Assembly: GCA_029339195.1 (NCBI GenBank) | Contig: JAPTJF010000190.1 | Span: 1-64,000 of the forward strand | DNA from: Micractinium sp. NFX-FRZ | Lineage: Eukaryota; Chlorophyta; Trebouxiophyceae; Chlorellales; Chlorellaceae | Length of the DNA stretch: 64,000 nucleotides | Direction of reading: 5' to 3' | Shown: in pieces, positions 11,901 through 22,564 of the stretch | How the letters are laid out: every line of letters begins with the position of its first letter | How positions within the stretch are numbered: the stretch's first letter is position 1 | The notes under the pieces: generated by a model | The model's input: the letters and a program-made list of their open reading frames with translations, nothing else | Database searches by the model: none | Told to the model about the DNA's origin: nothing | Position numbers and translations under genes: made by a program

Positions 11901-12595
11901 AGCTGGCAGGACCTGAAGGACATGTGCCGGTGAGGCTGCCCCGCCTGGCTTTGTTTGCGCTGGGCGCGCCGTGCAACCACGCGCCAGCTGTCATTACCTC
12001 ATCTGGACCAGCCCTTCACCCACCTCTGCCTGCCCTGCTTATACTACTACTCCCCTTTGTTTTTTGTGCCGTGCGCAGGCCTGCCGGCGCCGTGGTGCGT
12101 GCCGACATCATGAACGGCCCCGACGGGCGCAGCAAGGGCTGGGGCATCGTCGCATTTGCCACCCCCTCTGACGCCCAGGCCGCCATCCAGGTGAGGCAGG
12201 GGCAGGGCAGCCGATGGGGGTTGGGGGGACAGATAGGGAGGGGCGCGGCAATGTCATCAGAGCTCGGACCGAGTGCAGCGGGCAGCCAGCCAAGAGGGGC
12301 TTGGGGACAGCGCCGCTAGGGAGCTGGAGGTGGTGTGCCTGTGGGGCGGCATGAGGCTGCGCCCTTCAAGCCTGCCTAGGCTGCCCACCTGCCCTTCCAA
12401 GGTCTCGCTGCATCTTGCTCCACCTGCTCCCTCCGGCCCTCCGCGCCTGCCAGCCTGTCTCCCTCTGCCCTTGCCCACCATGCTCGCTGACTGCTCCACT
12501 TGCCCACCTCTTCCTGGCCCCGCCCGCAGCTGCTTAATGGCACCGAGCTGGAGGGGCGCATTGTGTCAGCCAAACTGGATCGCAACTCATCGTGA
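8941..12595 (+). CDS. Three-RRM RNA-binding protein, GBP2/hnRNP M-like
   Basis: A 361-residue RNA-binding protein, probably nuclear and acting in mRNA processing or export; some relatives bind G-rich telomeric strands. Exons: 8941-9042, 9447-9628, 9863-9976, 10129-10273, 10504-10560, 10796-10909, 11291-11413, 11859-11929, 12079-12190, 12530-12595. All junction phases agree. Each RRM begins with RNP2 (RIFVGNL, RVFVSNL, AVVVHGL) and carries an RNP1-type GxGIVEF or GWGIVAF. RRM1 and RRM2 are followed by REDRED linkers, then an SRSRSRS stretch or a Gly-rich run. The first intron uses a GC donor. Several introns contain copies of the following or preceding exon edge. The family is clear; orthology to yeast Gbp2/Hrb1 is inferred from domain layout and the F/G-T-x-G-x-V-x-x-A-D pattern only. 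Confidence 0.88.
10355..10395 (+). repeat. Echo of the exon edge at 10273
   Basis: The stretch around CTGGCAGGCGCGTGCC repeats the exon end and donor at 10258-10290 (CTGGCAGGTGCGTGCC), with the GT of the donor changed to GC. Confidence 0.6.
11050..11185 (+). repeat. Two echoes of the 10796-10909 exon end
   Basis: TATGCTGAGCAACTC (11052) recalls CATGCTCAGCAACTC of the exon, and GGACGCACCATCCATG near 11165 recalls GGGCGCACCATCCACG at the exon end. The two halves of one exon edge appear separately in the following intron. Confidence 0.65.
11678..11858 (+). repeat. Near-perfect tandem copies of the RRM3 exon start
   Basis: Copies begin at 11678 and 11765, and the real exon begins at 11859. All three share CCCGGCACGGCCGTTGTG followed by the start of RRM3. 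The 11765 copy and the real exon are both preceded by CCTGCAG, giving competing acceptors. The copies lack the rest of the RRM. This looks recent. Confidence 0.9.
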
Positions 12596-13426
12596 GGCCA
12601 ACAGGGCCTTAAGCTTGATCCCCTCAGCACCCCAAAACCTGCACCACAGCCAGGTGTCCACCTCGTGTCAACCACAACTTTGCATGAGGCTAAGATTTGT
12701 TCTGATCTGTCAGCTCAACGCGTGCGTATTCACCCTGCACCAGTGGTGGGGTAGTCTACGTTGCAGAGGCACCCCGCTGGCTGCCAGGCTGGCTTCCGAA
12801 GCATGTGTGTGCGCTCGCAGCAGGCAGGCGCGGCATTGCATTGGGTTTGCTACAGCTCCGGAAGTGCTGCCTGCCACGATTGTAAGGCTTGCTGTAACAT
12901 TGATGCGTTCAAGCCAGTAAGCATGTATTTGGTACATAACAGGAGTCAGAATGCTGGCAAGCGTTTGGTTGGAGGGTAAGGCAAGTCATGCATGCGGTGA
13001 TCGAGGAAAACGCACAGACGAGCGTAAGGAAACCAGCACGCACTCACTACTTGTCAAAGAGGCGGCTTGCCCTGCCCGCACCGCAGCACTGTCCACAGTG
13101 TACCTCTGGTTGCCAGGGTCCAAAGCCTGGTGCTGCTGCCCCAGCTGTTGATGCTATTGCCGATGCTGTCTCCACCCCTTCAGTCACTTCCTCTTCTGCT
13201 GTCCCACATGCTGAAGCTCAGCTGTCCCACCACTCCTCCTGCTACCCCCGCTCCCGCTCCCGCTCCCCCACCTCCCACAGCCCCTGAAGCTCGGCCAGCA
13301 TCGACCGAGGCACCTCTGGGTTTCCAAGAATGAACTGCAGCCGGAGGGGGCGAATGGGCCAGCAAGGGTCAGCTCATGGCACGCCTGCGAAGGCGGCAAC
13401 AGCAAGCCAGCAGCAAGGGTGCAACA
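12596..13426. other. Convergent 3' region between the RRM and XPA-like genes
   Basis: Holds the 3' UTR of the RRM gene and probably that of the minus-strand gene to its right. On the minus strand, 13333-13266 reads FILGNPEVPRSMLAELQG with acceptor-like and donor-like borders, but I could not join it in phase. No other gene is visible. Confidence 0.4.
12881..12897 (+). terminator. TGTAA polyadenylation signals for the RRM gene
   Basis: TGTAA occurs twice (12881 and 12893), about 290 bp past the stop codon. TGTAA is the usual chlorophyte signal. Confidence 0.55.
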
Positions 13427-13437
13427 CTAGGCGGTGC

Positions 13438-13477
<40 letters not shown>

Positions 13478-16400
13478 ACGGCTGTGCCGAAATGGGGCAC
13501 ACACCATGAGGTTGCGCTGGGCGGCCACCCACTGCGGCAGGGCAGCAGCCAGGGCTCGCTCCCGCCGTGCATGCGCTGCGTCGGCTGCCGCCGTGGGTCC
13601 GGAGCTGCAGGCAGGCAGGGACACAACAACCAATGAAAGGGCAGAGAACAGATGGCGTGATGCACGACACAGCCGTAGCTGCCAGGAACATCGGCCAGCG
13701 GGGAGTTACCAAAAGATGTGGCGAGGATGAGGAAATCCACGAGACACGGCTAGGTGGTACGAGGAAACAAAGTAAAGCGGCAATAGGCTGGCAGGGGAGG
13801 AACTTGGAGAGGGAACGGTGCGACTTGTGTACAATGGGCGCCTACACACAGCTGTGCAGCACGGCAGGCTGCCCGGCTGGCAGCGCAGGCAGCAGGGCAG
13901 GCTGCACACCTGGGAGGGGGCTCCCATGCAGCGTCCGCTGCCAGCGCCTGCACGAGCAGGGATGCAGAGGCACACGCCGACCTCACATGTCGTGACATCG
14001 ACGCCAGGTTCCGCAGATCACTTGGCTTGATCCTCTTCTGTTAGGGCATGCAAGCAGCTGCACTGGCTAGACCAAAGCCTAACCTGTACGAAAAGCTGCC
14101 GCAGCGGGCCACGCGTGGCAAAGTGCCAGCGTTCCAGCCAGCTGGCCGCCTCCTCCGCTGGCAGCTGGGACTCTTCATACCTGCCGGGACGGGCGGGACG
14201 GGTGCGTGAGAGGGATGCATGCAGGCTAGGCAGGGTTGACAGGGAGAGGGTTGACCGGGAAGGCTGGTAGAGTTGATGCGTGAAATTGAGCAGAAAGGCG
14301 GCGGGCAGGCCCCACGGCAGCGGCAGCGGCAGCAGCACGGTGGACTCATTCTCGGTTCCATGGTTCAACCCATGCGCAACCAGGAACCAGAAGCGCAGAG
14401 AGAGGATACAATCAGTACTCTGCACTTGAGCCTCACCCGTTCTCCAGCACTCTGAACGCTCCAGACACCTCCAGCATCACTTCTACCTTGGCCGCCTCAT
14501 GCCCGCGCTCCAGCAGCATGCTGCACCATTAAAAACCGAGATTTAGCAGTGAAAACTGAATTTATAGGTGACATGACGGGTAGCCCCGCCTCAGCAAGCA
14601 CGGCACGCAAGCCAAGGATGGCGGTTGGGGTGCACGCGTGTGATCCCACCCAGCAGCTTGACAGGCATTTGAGTATTCAGACTGGTTGCTGGGTAGTGCC
14701 GTGTGACATGCGCTGTGCTGTGCTGTGCTGTGCTGTGCTGTGCTGTGCACCCGAGGCAGCAAGCAGCAGCAGCGCTGCAGAGCGATGCATCAAGCAGCGC
14801 AACTAACCGGCGCAGCGTTGCGGCCCGGGACTTCCGACCGGCTGCAGCCCTGCATAACCAGAGGAGCAGAAACAAGAGGGCCAAACAAATAACTACGGCA
14901 GGCGTTGTGTATTCAGAAGCTTTACTCAGCAGCAGCGCAGTGCATGCTGCCGCCATCCGCTGCCCGCTGGCGTGCGGCTCAAGCAGCGTGGCTGGTGGGC
15001 ACAACACAAGGGGAGGTGGTGCACACCAGGACACCTGTATGTCCCCAAGGAAACCTCACTCTTTGCGAATGTGCGCCAGCAACAACTGAGGCAAGATGCC
15101 CTGGGGCTGGCAGCCCTCCCTGCCTGCCCACCTGTCCTCGCCACCCTGGGCGTGCTTGCTGCGGTGCGGCCTGCTGCTGTGGTCCGAGGCCCTGCGTGGC
15201 TCAGCCTCACGTGCTCTGCTCTTCACGTCAGACAGGAGATAGAGCTGCAGCTCGAGGGGTGTGTGGCACACGGGCAAGCTTGTGTACTTGAGTATATGTT
15301 GACAGCTGACGCAGCGCCCTGGGGCGGCAGCCGGGGCATGTGCCGTGCCGTGCAGCCGCGCATCGTGGCGTGGCACCCGATTCGACAGCAGGTCGAGCAT
15401 GCACAGGGGTGAGCTTCAGGGATGAGTGGCCACCGGCAAGTGCCTCACCTGCACCTCATGCCCAACAACTTTGCCCCACTCAGACGGCAGGCCTGCCAGG
15501 TCCCGTGCCTGTAGCCCGAAGGACTCCTGTGGGGAAGATGGGCAGGCACCTCTGGGTGTGGAGCAGGCAGGCACCGGGTAGGGCTGGGTGGAGTGGGCAG
15601 TGTGGAGCAGCAGGCGGCGCACGGCAGCAGCGGGGGGGGGGAGGGGATGCGCCGCTGCAGGCGCAGCTGAAAGCCCGGGGGGTGATGTGTTGGCGGCACC
15701 ACGCTGTGCGTGCCATGCAGGCAGCGCAGCATGCTGGTGGGAAGCGACACACGACGCACCTTGGCCTTGCCCTGCGAGATGCGCTTCAGGCTGTAGCCGC
15801 CTAGCTCTGCCCGCGTGGCGGCGCTGACCTGGCAGAGCGGAAGAGGAAGACAGCGCTCAGAAACAGAGGTCACGGTCACGGCGGGCCACCAGCACCATAA
15901 CGACTCTATCATGGGGTTGAGCCAGGAGCTACCAGGCAGGTGCCAGGTGCTGACCTGGCAGAGCCGTGGCGGCCGCCCCTCCGCGTCCCGCACGCTGTCC
16001 TGCACCTGCACAGGGACGGGCAGGGTAGGCGGTGGTCAAGCTTCAAGCTGCCAAGTTGGTGCTGCGCTTGGCAGAGCAGGCGAGCGACTGGCAAGGCATT
16101 GCGTGCGCATGTGTATATGGCAGCAGTGCTGAATGTCAAGAATTTTAGCTAGGCAGCCGCTTCAGCTTGCCAGCTGCCGCTTGCTTGCCTGGTCCTGCAG
16201 CCTCTTCCACAGCACGGGCTTTGACCCGGTGATAGGCAGGCCCCAGTGCTTCAGGGCCAGCTGCAGCTGGCATGTGGTGCTTGCCTCCGTGACGCCGCCC
16301 GGCAGCGGCTGGCCTGCATTAAATGAGGGGCAAGGGACAGCCCGGCTGTGGCTACCGCTGCATTGCAAACTTTGCTGTCTTTGCATGCCCGAGCTGCAGC

Positions 16401-16789
16401 ACCGGCAAGAGATGGCCTCACATGCGCCACAGTGTCGTGCAGCTGGGGCCGGCGCAGGCGCCACCACCGCCCGGTGCAACCTCGGAGCCTCCACTGCTTC
16501 ATGGGCTGGCGCCCTGCCGCGCACCCAGGTGAGGCGAGAGGTGCTTGAAGAGCAGCAAGGCCAGGGCCGTGGTTGGCCGGGACCCTGCGAGCGCCAGGGA
16601 GGCCGCGGTCTGTAGCAAGTCGTGCCTGTCGAAGAGCGGGTTCAAAGAGCCAGTCAGGCTGTCGGCTATGCTGCTCAGGGCCTCGGCATGCTCTAAGTTG
16701 TCTGGATCTAGCGCCCCCAGGCCCAGCGCCGCAGCTCTCGGGATGCTGCTGGTACCCGAGCGCTGCCTGAGGCCCCGGATGGCGCTCAT
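13427..16789 (-). CDS. SAP-domain protein with an XPA-like DNA-binding core
   Basis: Ten exons give 365 residues with every phase matching: 16789-16525, 16313-16189, 16005-15955, 15828-15760, 15526-15449, 15244-15132, 14520-14437, 14180-14084, 13947-13910, 13604-13427. Residues near 100-128 form a SAP motif (LALKHWGLPITGSKPVLWKR), which binds DNA in other proteins. The next part, RDAEGRPPRL...SAATRAELGGYSL...DLAGLPSEWG...LYLLSDVKSRARE, resembles in order the XPA central domain after its zinc finger (RDAD...ITKTEAK..YLL...DL...QWG..KLYL). The zinc-finger cysteines are absent. The C terminus is an amphipathic helix ending in a polyglutamine run. An in-frame upstream Met lies at 16876. The intron after 16189 has a GC donor. 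SAP is fairly safe; the XPA link rests on pattern by eye. Confidence 0.65.
13441..13477. repeat. CTG/CAG run encoding polyglutamine
   Basis: About twelve CTG units on the plus strand encode the C-terminal polyglutamine of the minus-strand XPA-like gene, just before its stop. Confidence 0.85.
14712..14748. repeat. GCTGT pentanucleotide microsatellite
   Basis: About seven perfect copies of GCTGT in an intron of the XPA-like gene. Confidence 0.9.
15829..15954 (-). repeat. Intron whose two ends are direct repeats of the flanking junction
   Basis: The donor junction reads CTCTGCCAG^GTCAGC and the acceptor junction reads CTCTGCCAG^GTCAGC as well. The 126-bp intron therefore begins with a copy of the next exon's start and ends with a copy of the previous exon's end. 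Either copy removed gives the same mRNA. Confidence 0.85.
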
Positions 16790-18273
16790 GGGCTGGCCAG
16801 TAACCTCACTGCGCAGGCAGCTGAACAAGCACCGAGATTTCGGCTGTTCACATGTGCAGCTTTGCCCGGCTGGCAACCATGCTCAGCATGCCCTGTCGCA
16901 GCGCACCACTTATACCGCACACAGACATGCACGCCATTTATCAAAACCAACATGCTTTGTTCAACGCAATGCAACGGAAATCAATGCCTGGGCGAGAGGC
17001 TGGATCATTTTGGCCCTCCGCACAGTGCCGCCTTCCGCGGCAGAACACGCCTCCTCGTCTCCTCCCTTCAGCCGCCCAATGGCCTTCCTCTGGTCTGACT
17101 CAATCGCAAAGCATGTAGAAGGCCTGGACACGCAGGTTCTGTGAGCGGATGTACGCAGATCCTACCCACAAATCGCACACGAAGCAGCACGGCACGGGTT
17201 GGACGAATCGCCCTGGCAGCGTCCCGCCGGCCCCGGCAGCGCCCTGCCGGGCGCGGAGCGGAAACAGGCTCAGCAACCGAGAAATTGCTGCAGGTGGAAG
17301 CCTGGCACAAAAGCGGTGCTGGTCAGCAATGCAGCAAACAGTGTTCGCTAAAGGTTGTTGGTGATTGACATGTGCTGATCCACGCATCGCAAGTGCTTTA
17401 TCAGCAGCATACGGAACTGAGGAGTGTGCTCAGGCCCGGTCCCAGTGGAAAGATCTGGGATGATACAGAGTAGTGGTTGCATGTAACACAACGAAAGGCT
17501 GGCAACGGCTGATTCAACTCTGCCTGCCATACTGCCGCATCAACGCTGGCCCCGCCCCACCTCTGCAGCACCCGTCAGCTATGCCTGCTCACACTCCCTT
17601 GGAGTCATGAGCACGCGAGCATGTCCCTGTATGTGAGTGTGTGCGCACAGGATCATACTCAGAACATGAGGCAGCACCACGGGTGCCTAGGGAAACACTT
17701 TCTTGGCATGCGGTGTGAGCGGCGACTGGCTGGCGGACCAGGGGGGATGGCGGGTCAGCTGGAGGCTGCCTCTGGCTGGGTGTCAGGCAGGCTGGCTGCT
17801 GCATTTCATGCAGGACTAGAGGGTCACATCAAGGGACACAGAGCAGGTCTTCCTGCAGGGTTTGGGCTATGCATCCTGGCGGTGCCCAGCGAGACGACCT
17901 ACCCCCGCCGCTGGCAGCTGCCCTTTGGCGGCGCCAGCTGGGCCCCGCCTGTGCCCCGCCTGTGCCCCCTTGCCCTGGTGGGGTGCGTAGGAGGCGCCAG
18001 GGGAGCCCACACATCATAGTGAATATGCAGCAGTCCGCGCGGTGCCCAAGTCCCCCGGAATTTAGCCTTTTCGCTGGCACAGAGTGAGCCCGCCTCAGGT
18101 CGGCTGAGTCGGCTGAGCTGCGCCCTTCGTGGGAGCCATCCATTTTCCGGCAACCCTCCTCATCGACATTTCACCCCCGCCTGCTTCTCCCAAAGCTCTC
18201 CCTCCGACTTGCCGGAAAGCCCTTCTGGCCCTGTCGCCCCCGGCCTGTGCCCCTGCCTGCGTGAACTCTACCC
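16790..18273. promoter_or_regulatory. Divergent upstream region of XPA-like gene and CNX2
   Basis: About 1.5 kb between divergent starts. It includes a possible N-terminal extension of the XPA-like gene to 16876. The rest has no recognisable gene: the open frames at 17621-18019 (plus) and 18143-17829 (minus) overlap and neither resembles a known domain. A short run of TGTGCCCCGCC repeats lies near 17950-17970. Confidence 0.35.
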
Positions 18274-21200
18274 ATGCTTCGGCGCGGCGCCCACCTGCTG
18301 CCGAGGCTGACAGGACGCGGGACGCCAGCCACGGACGCTGCCGCTGCCGCCGCCACCCAGGCCGCCGCCGCCCTCGGCGCCTGCCCGCAGGACGTGCAGC
18401 AGCCGGCGCAGCAGCCTGCTGCCAGCGCACTGCGCTCTCTGCACCAGCAGCACCAGCAATGGCGCCGGCAGTCTGCACTGCCGGCCCCAGCATACAGCAG
18501 CGACGATGAGAGCCATGAAGGCGGCGGCAGCAGCGGAGGGGCCACCCCTGCCGACGCCCAGCAGCTACAGGACTACCACCGCCGCCTGCAAGAAATGCTG
18601 GCCAGCAGCAGCAGCAGCAGAGGCGCGCAGCATCAGCAGCCGCAGCAGCAGCGAGCAGCTGAGTGGCCCACGCCGCAGCAGGTTGCCGAGCGGCTGCGCA
18701 TCGGCAGCAGCAGCAGCAGCCAAGGGGCCTCCTGCAGCTCCTCGGCAGCCGCCGCTCTTCCTGCGCCGGCGCCTGCGGAGCGTGAGGGCGACGGCAGCGG
18801 CGGCACTCTGGACTGGCGGCAGGTGGTGGAGGCGGTGCGGGCGAGCCAGCACGACATCAGCGGGGATCAGATGCTGACAGACACGTTTGGGTGAGTGATT
18901 GTGTGGGCGGGGTTCGAGGGTAGGCAAGGGGGCAGGTGGTGGCATCTATGTACAGCCACTTGCACCACATGTGCTTGTGCCATCCTGAGCGTCTGCCTTA
19001 TGGCCAAGCCACACTCTCTTAACCCATTTGCTGCGTCAGCTGAGCAGCCTCCCCACTCGCACACACCCTGCCTCCATGAGAGTGCCTGGTGCCCACCGCT
19101 GCCCCTGGCCCTCTTCCCCTTGCACCTAGGCTCCTCTGCGGTGCCCTGCGCATCAGGCGCGCTCCACGTCATCGCTGAACTGGCCTCATTCCTCTATTTG
19201 CCACACCTCGTTCACTACCGTCTGCAAGCAGCGCAACCCCCTATTGCGCAACCCCCCTGTGTCATGCCCGGCCCCTTGTTCGATCTCCCTCCCATTCGTG
19301 CCCTCCCCCCCAGTGCAGGCGGCGCCACACCTACCTGCGCATCTCCCTCACCGAGCGGTGCAACCTGCGCTGCATGTACTGCATGCCCGAGGAGGGGGTG
19401 GACCTCACGCCCTCCTCCGAAATCATGAGCACGGACGAAGTGATGCGCATGGTGAGCACAGACGGAGGGCAAGGAAAAGCAGATCAAGCCGGGGCGGGTG
19501 CCTGAAGCTGTGTGTGGGCCGTGCATGGAAGGGCAGTGTGCGTCTGAGCTGCTGCCACAGCCGCTCTAGGCCTGCTTTGCCCTGCTGTGGTCTGCGCTTC
19601 TCGTGAGCACAGAGGTATAGTGGTGCGCAGGGTGAGAATGCAAGCTTGAGACGGAGGCTGGGCGAGCAGGAGCGCTTGCTCTGCCCCCGTGCATGCTTCT
19701 GCTGAGTCCCGCCCCGCCCTTCTGCGCTTCCGCCCGCGCTCACCCTTCCGCCCTCTGGCCCTCCCCCCACCCTTGGCAGGCGCGCCTGTTTGCGGCTGCC
19801 GGCGTGGACAAGATCAGGCTGACAGGCGGGGAGCCCACGCTGCGCAAGGATTTGGTTGAGCTCACGTCCCAGCTGTCCAGCTTGCCGGGGGTCAAGGCGG
19901 TGGGGCTGACCAGCAATGGGCTCACGCTGGGGCGCAAGCTGCCGCAGCTCAAAGAAGCTGGTGGGTGTTGAGGGGGGACGGCAAGTGTGGGGCATGGCGG
20001 GCGGTTAAAGTTTCATAGATGGGGCTGGCCAGCAACAGGCGTCACGCTGTGCGCACGGTGCCGCACTTGTAGCCACCCTGCCGCCCTGTGTGTGCTCTGG
20101 CTGCAGGCCTCTCCCTGCTCAACATCAGCCTCCAGACGCCGCGCCGCGCCCCGCCTGCTCCCCTCCCTCACCGTGTGTTTTCCGTTGCGTATTGTTTCAC
20201 TCCCAAAACCGTGCAGGCCTCTCCCTGCTCAACATCTCCCTGGACACGCTGCGCCCCGACCGCTTTGTGGCCATGACGCGGCGGCAGGGCCACGAGCGGG
20301 TGCTGGCCTCCATCCACCAGGCCGTGGAGCTGGGCTACGACCCAGGTGTGGGGCTGTAAGGAGAGGCGACTGTAAGTGCATGTATCTGTGGGGCTGTGCT
20401 CTGGAACACCCTATGACCCAATCCCATCCTGGCTCCCTCCCGCCTCGCTCCCATCCGCATGCAGTCTGGGTGAACATGTTGGTGATGCCGCTGGCTCTCA
20501 CACGACTTCTTCTGCCCTGCTCCTTTCCCTCCCTTTCCCCCGTCGCTCCCCCGCCTCTCCATTCCGCAGTCAAGGTGAACGTGGTGGTGATGCGGGGTGT
20601 AAACGAGGACGAGGTGCCCGATTTTGTGGAGCTCACGCGCCACGCCCCCATCAACGTGCGCTTCATCGAGTACATGCCGTTCGATGGCAACGTGTGGAGC
20701 GACTCCAAAATGGTGCCCTACAGGTGAGGCCGTTTCCAGGCACATGCATACTTACCGTTCTGTACTGTAGCAAGTGATGCTGTGCATGGACGTGTGGGCT
20801 GGCACGGCTGCCTGCCCTGCTGATACATGGCTGCGTTCCCTACTTGCGTGGCCGCCTGCCCTGCTGACGTGGCACCATGCTGACGTGGATGCAGGGACAT
20901 GCTGGAGTCGGTGCAGGCGCGGTTCGGGGCGCTGGAGCGGTGCGCCGACCCGCGGGGGGAGGTGGCCAAGAACTTCCGGGTGAGGCGCAGGGCGGGCCTG
21001 GCTGAGCTGGATGGCTGAGCTGTCTGGCTGAGCTGGCTGAGCTGGCAAAGCTGGCTGGCTGGCTGGCTGGCATGCGCAGCGTGAGGAGATAACGGGCAGA
21101 GCTGGCTGGCTGGCTGGCCGGCTGGCTGGCTGCTCGTTTGTAAGGGCTGGCTCTGGCGGGGGGCGGGCTGACAGCAGCCGACAGACCAGCATGGGGCTGC

Positions 21201-22006
21201 GCCCGGCCCGCTGCTGGCCGGTGCTCATTTCCTGTGCCGCCTCGCCCGAGTGTGCCGCAGGTTCCCGGCTTCCAGGGCAGCGTCAGCTTCATCACAAGCA
21301 TGACCAAGTCCTTCTGCTCAGGTGCGGCGCACTGGCGTGCCTGCTTCATGTGCTGTGTGTGTGTGTCTTGTGGCCGCACGGGGTGCAAGGGCGGCGCACG
21401 CATGCGGGGCACTTGTCACTCCTGCCGGCCATCCCATGTAGTAGGCACTACGCGTACACCAGGCGGTCCTCAGCTTGTACACCCCACCCAAGCGCTCATT
21501 CTCTGCACGTACCCTGGCGCCCTGCACGCAATTCACCTGCAGACTGCAACCGCCTGCGGGTGATGGCGGATGGGAACCTCAAGGTCTGCCTGTTTGGCGC
21601 CAACGAAGTCTCACTCAGGTGAAGCCCCTGCACATATCATGCAGAAGTGCATTCTGTCATTTGGGCGTCCCCGCTCGGTTTTGCCCGCCCGCGGTCCTTG
21701 GCCTCAAGCCTAGTATCAAGCAAACTGTGCACATTTTTCAACATGGCCCTCCCCTGCTCGTCTTGACCCGCGGTCCTGGGCCTCCCACACCCCGTGTGCA
21801 CGCCGCCGCACACCAGCCGCCTCTGATCCTCGCCTCTTGCCACCCGCCGCCCCGCTGCCTGCAGGGACGCGATGCGTGAGGGCGCCACCGACTCTGACCT
21901 GCGCGCCATTGTGTCGGCAGCGGTGGACCGCAAGCGCGCGGCGCATGCCGGCATGTTTGAGCTGGCTGCCTCCCGCAACCGGGCCATGGTCAAGATTGGC
22001 GGGTGA
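18274..22006 (+). CDS. CNX2: GTP 3',8-cyclase, molybdenum cofactor step 1 (CNX2/MoaA)
   Basis: Radical-SAM enzyme that converts GTP to 3',8-cyclo-GTP, the first committed step of molybdenum cofactor synthesis, in mitochondria. Nine exons give 525 residues: 18274-18890, 19319-19451, 19780-19960, 20217-20345, 20570-20723, 20895-20979, 21261-21321, 21543-21618, 21865-22006. The first ~200 residues are a long Ala/Gln/Ser-rich presequence, longer than usual. The radical-SAM cluster CNLRCMYC has Cys near 220, 224 and 227. The C-terminal cluster is FCSDCNRLR...C (Cys near 452, 455, 469). The protein ends in Gly-Gly, as MoaA must. Introns near exon 4 carry echoes of both flanking exon edges. The cofactor serves nitrate reductase, sulfite oxidase and xanthine dehydrogenase. 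Confidence 0.95.
20021..20145 (+). repeat. CNX2 intron with echoes of both neighbouring exons
   Basis: 20021-20072 repeats the end of the previous exon (GGGGCTGGCCAGCAAC against GGGGCTGACCAGCAAT). 20098-20145 repeats the start of the next one: CTGCAGGCCTCTCCCTGCTC with 14 further near-identical bases, against 20211-20258. Both splice sites are copied with the exon pieces. Confidence 0.85.
21001..21130. repeat. GCTGG/GCTGA-rich simple repeat in a CNX2 intron
   Basis: Runs of GCTGG and TGAGCTGGC in two blocks (about 21001-21073 and 21098-21135) inside an intron. Confidence 0.8.
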
Positions 22007-22319
22007 AGGTTCTGTTTGAAGGCAGTGTCCCTCTTCCTTTATCCTGCTGGCCTCTCCGGGCCTTGCCGCCCACACGCATGTGCGTGCCGGAGAGGCCGGC
22101 CGTTGCACCACCATGCTGCGCGGCTGCCGGCTAGGCGGCACCTTTGCGCACCGCGCCGCCACCGCCGTTTCTCAAATTGTCGGCCTGACTGCGCAGGCTC
22201 TCCCCCTCTGTGTATATTTTTGATTGTACCTTGCCTCCTCCTTCACCTCAGAGTATCGCCCATTTCATGCGTCCTGCCCACTGCGTAGCTGCTGAGCACC
22301 TTGCGCTTAGCTTGTGGCT

Positions 22320-22324
22320 TGTAA
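22320..22324 (+). terminator. TGTAA polyadenylation signal for CNX2
   Basis: TGTAA about 315 bp after the stop codon. Confidence 0.5.
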
Positions 22325-22495
22325 TACAGACCAACATTCGATGTCAAAGCATAGGCACAGCACAGCCTGGCACAGCAGGTTTCCATCGCGGCGCTTGAGC
22401 GAGGAATCCATTGTGAAGCAAGCCCCTGCCTCGCTGCGCTTTCGCATCTTGCCCTGTTGCTTTCCCCACAAAAACTCCACGTTCCACAAGCTTGG

Positions 22496-22500
22496 TTACA
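22496..22500 (-). terminator. TGTAA polyadenylation signal for TEL2
   Basis: Minus-strand TGTAA about 65 bp after the TEL2 stop codon. Confidence 0.5.
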
Positions 22501-22564
22501 ATAGCCCACGCCTCACAAGCTTGGGCGAGGCACACACACAGCTGCAGCTGCAGCACAGCGCCCC

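Larger units (their letters stand above)
22007..22564. other. Convergent 3' region between CNX2 and TEL2
   Basis: Tail-to-tail 3' UTRs. The plus-strand TGTAA (22320) and the minus-strand TGTAA (22500-22496) mark the two likely ends. No additional gene seen. Confidence 0.5.

Noticed and set aside
13266..13333. Possible further exon of the XPA-like gene (FILGNPEVPRSMLAELQG)
   Set aside because: It looks coding and has splice-like borders, but the preceding frame ends at the stop at 13427 and I found no in-phase join.
15056..15400. Minus-strand frame MLDLLSNRVPRHDARL as an exon of the XPA-like gene
   Set aside because: No acceptor gives the required phase. The shorter exon 15244-15132 in the same frame joins cleanly on both sides.
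17621..18019. 132-codon plus-strand open frame
   Set aside because: No recognisable domain, no splice context, and a comparable open frame overlaps it on the other strand.
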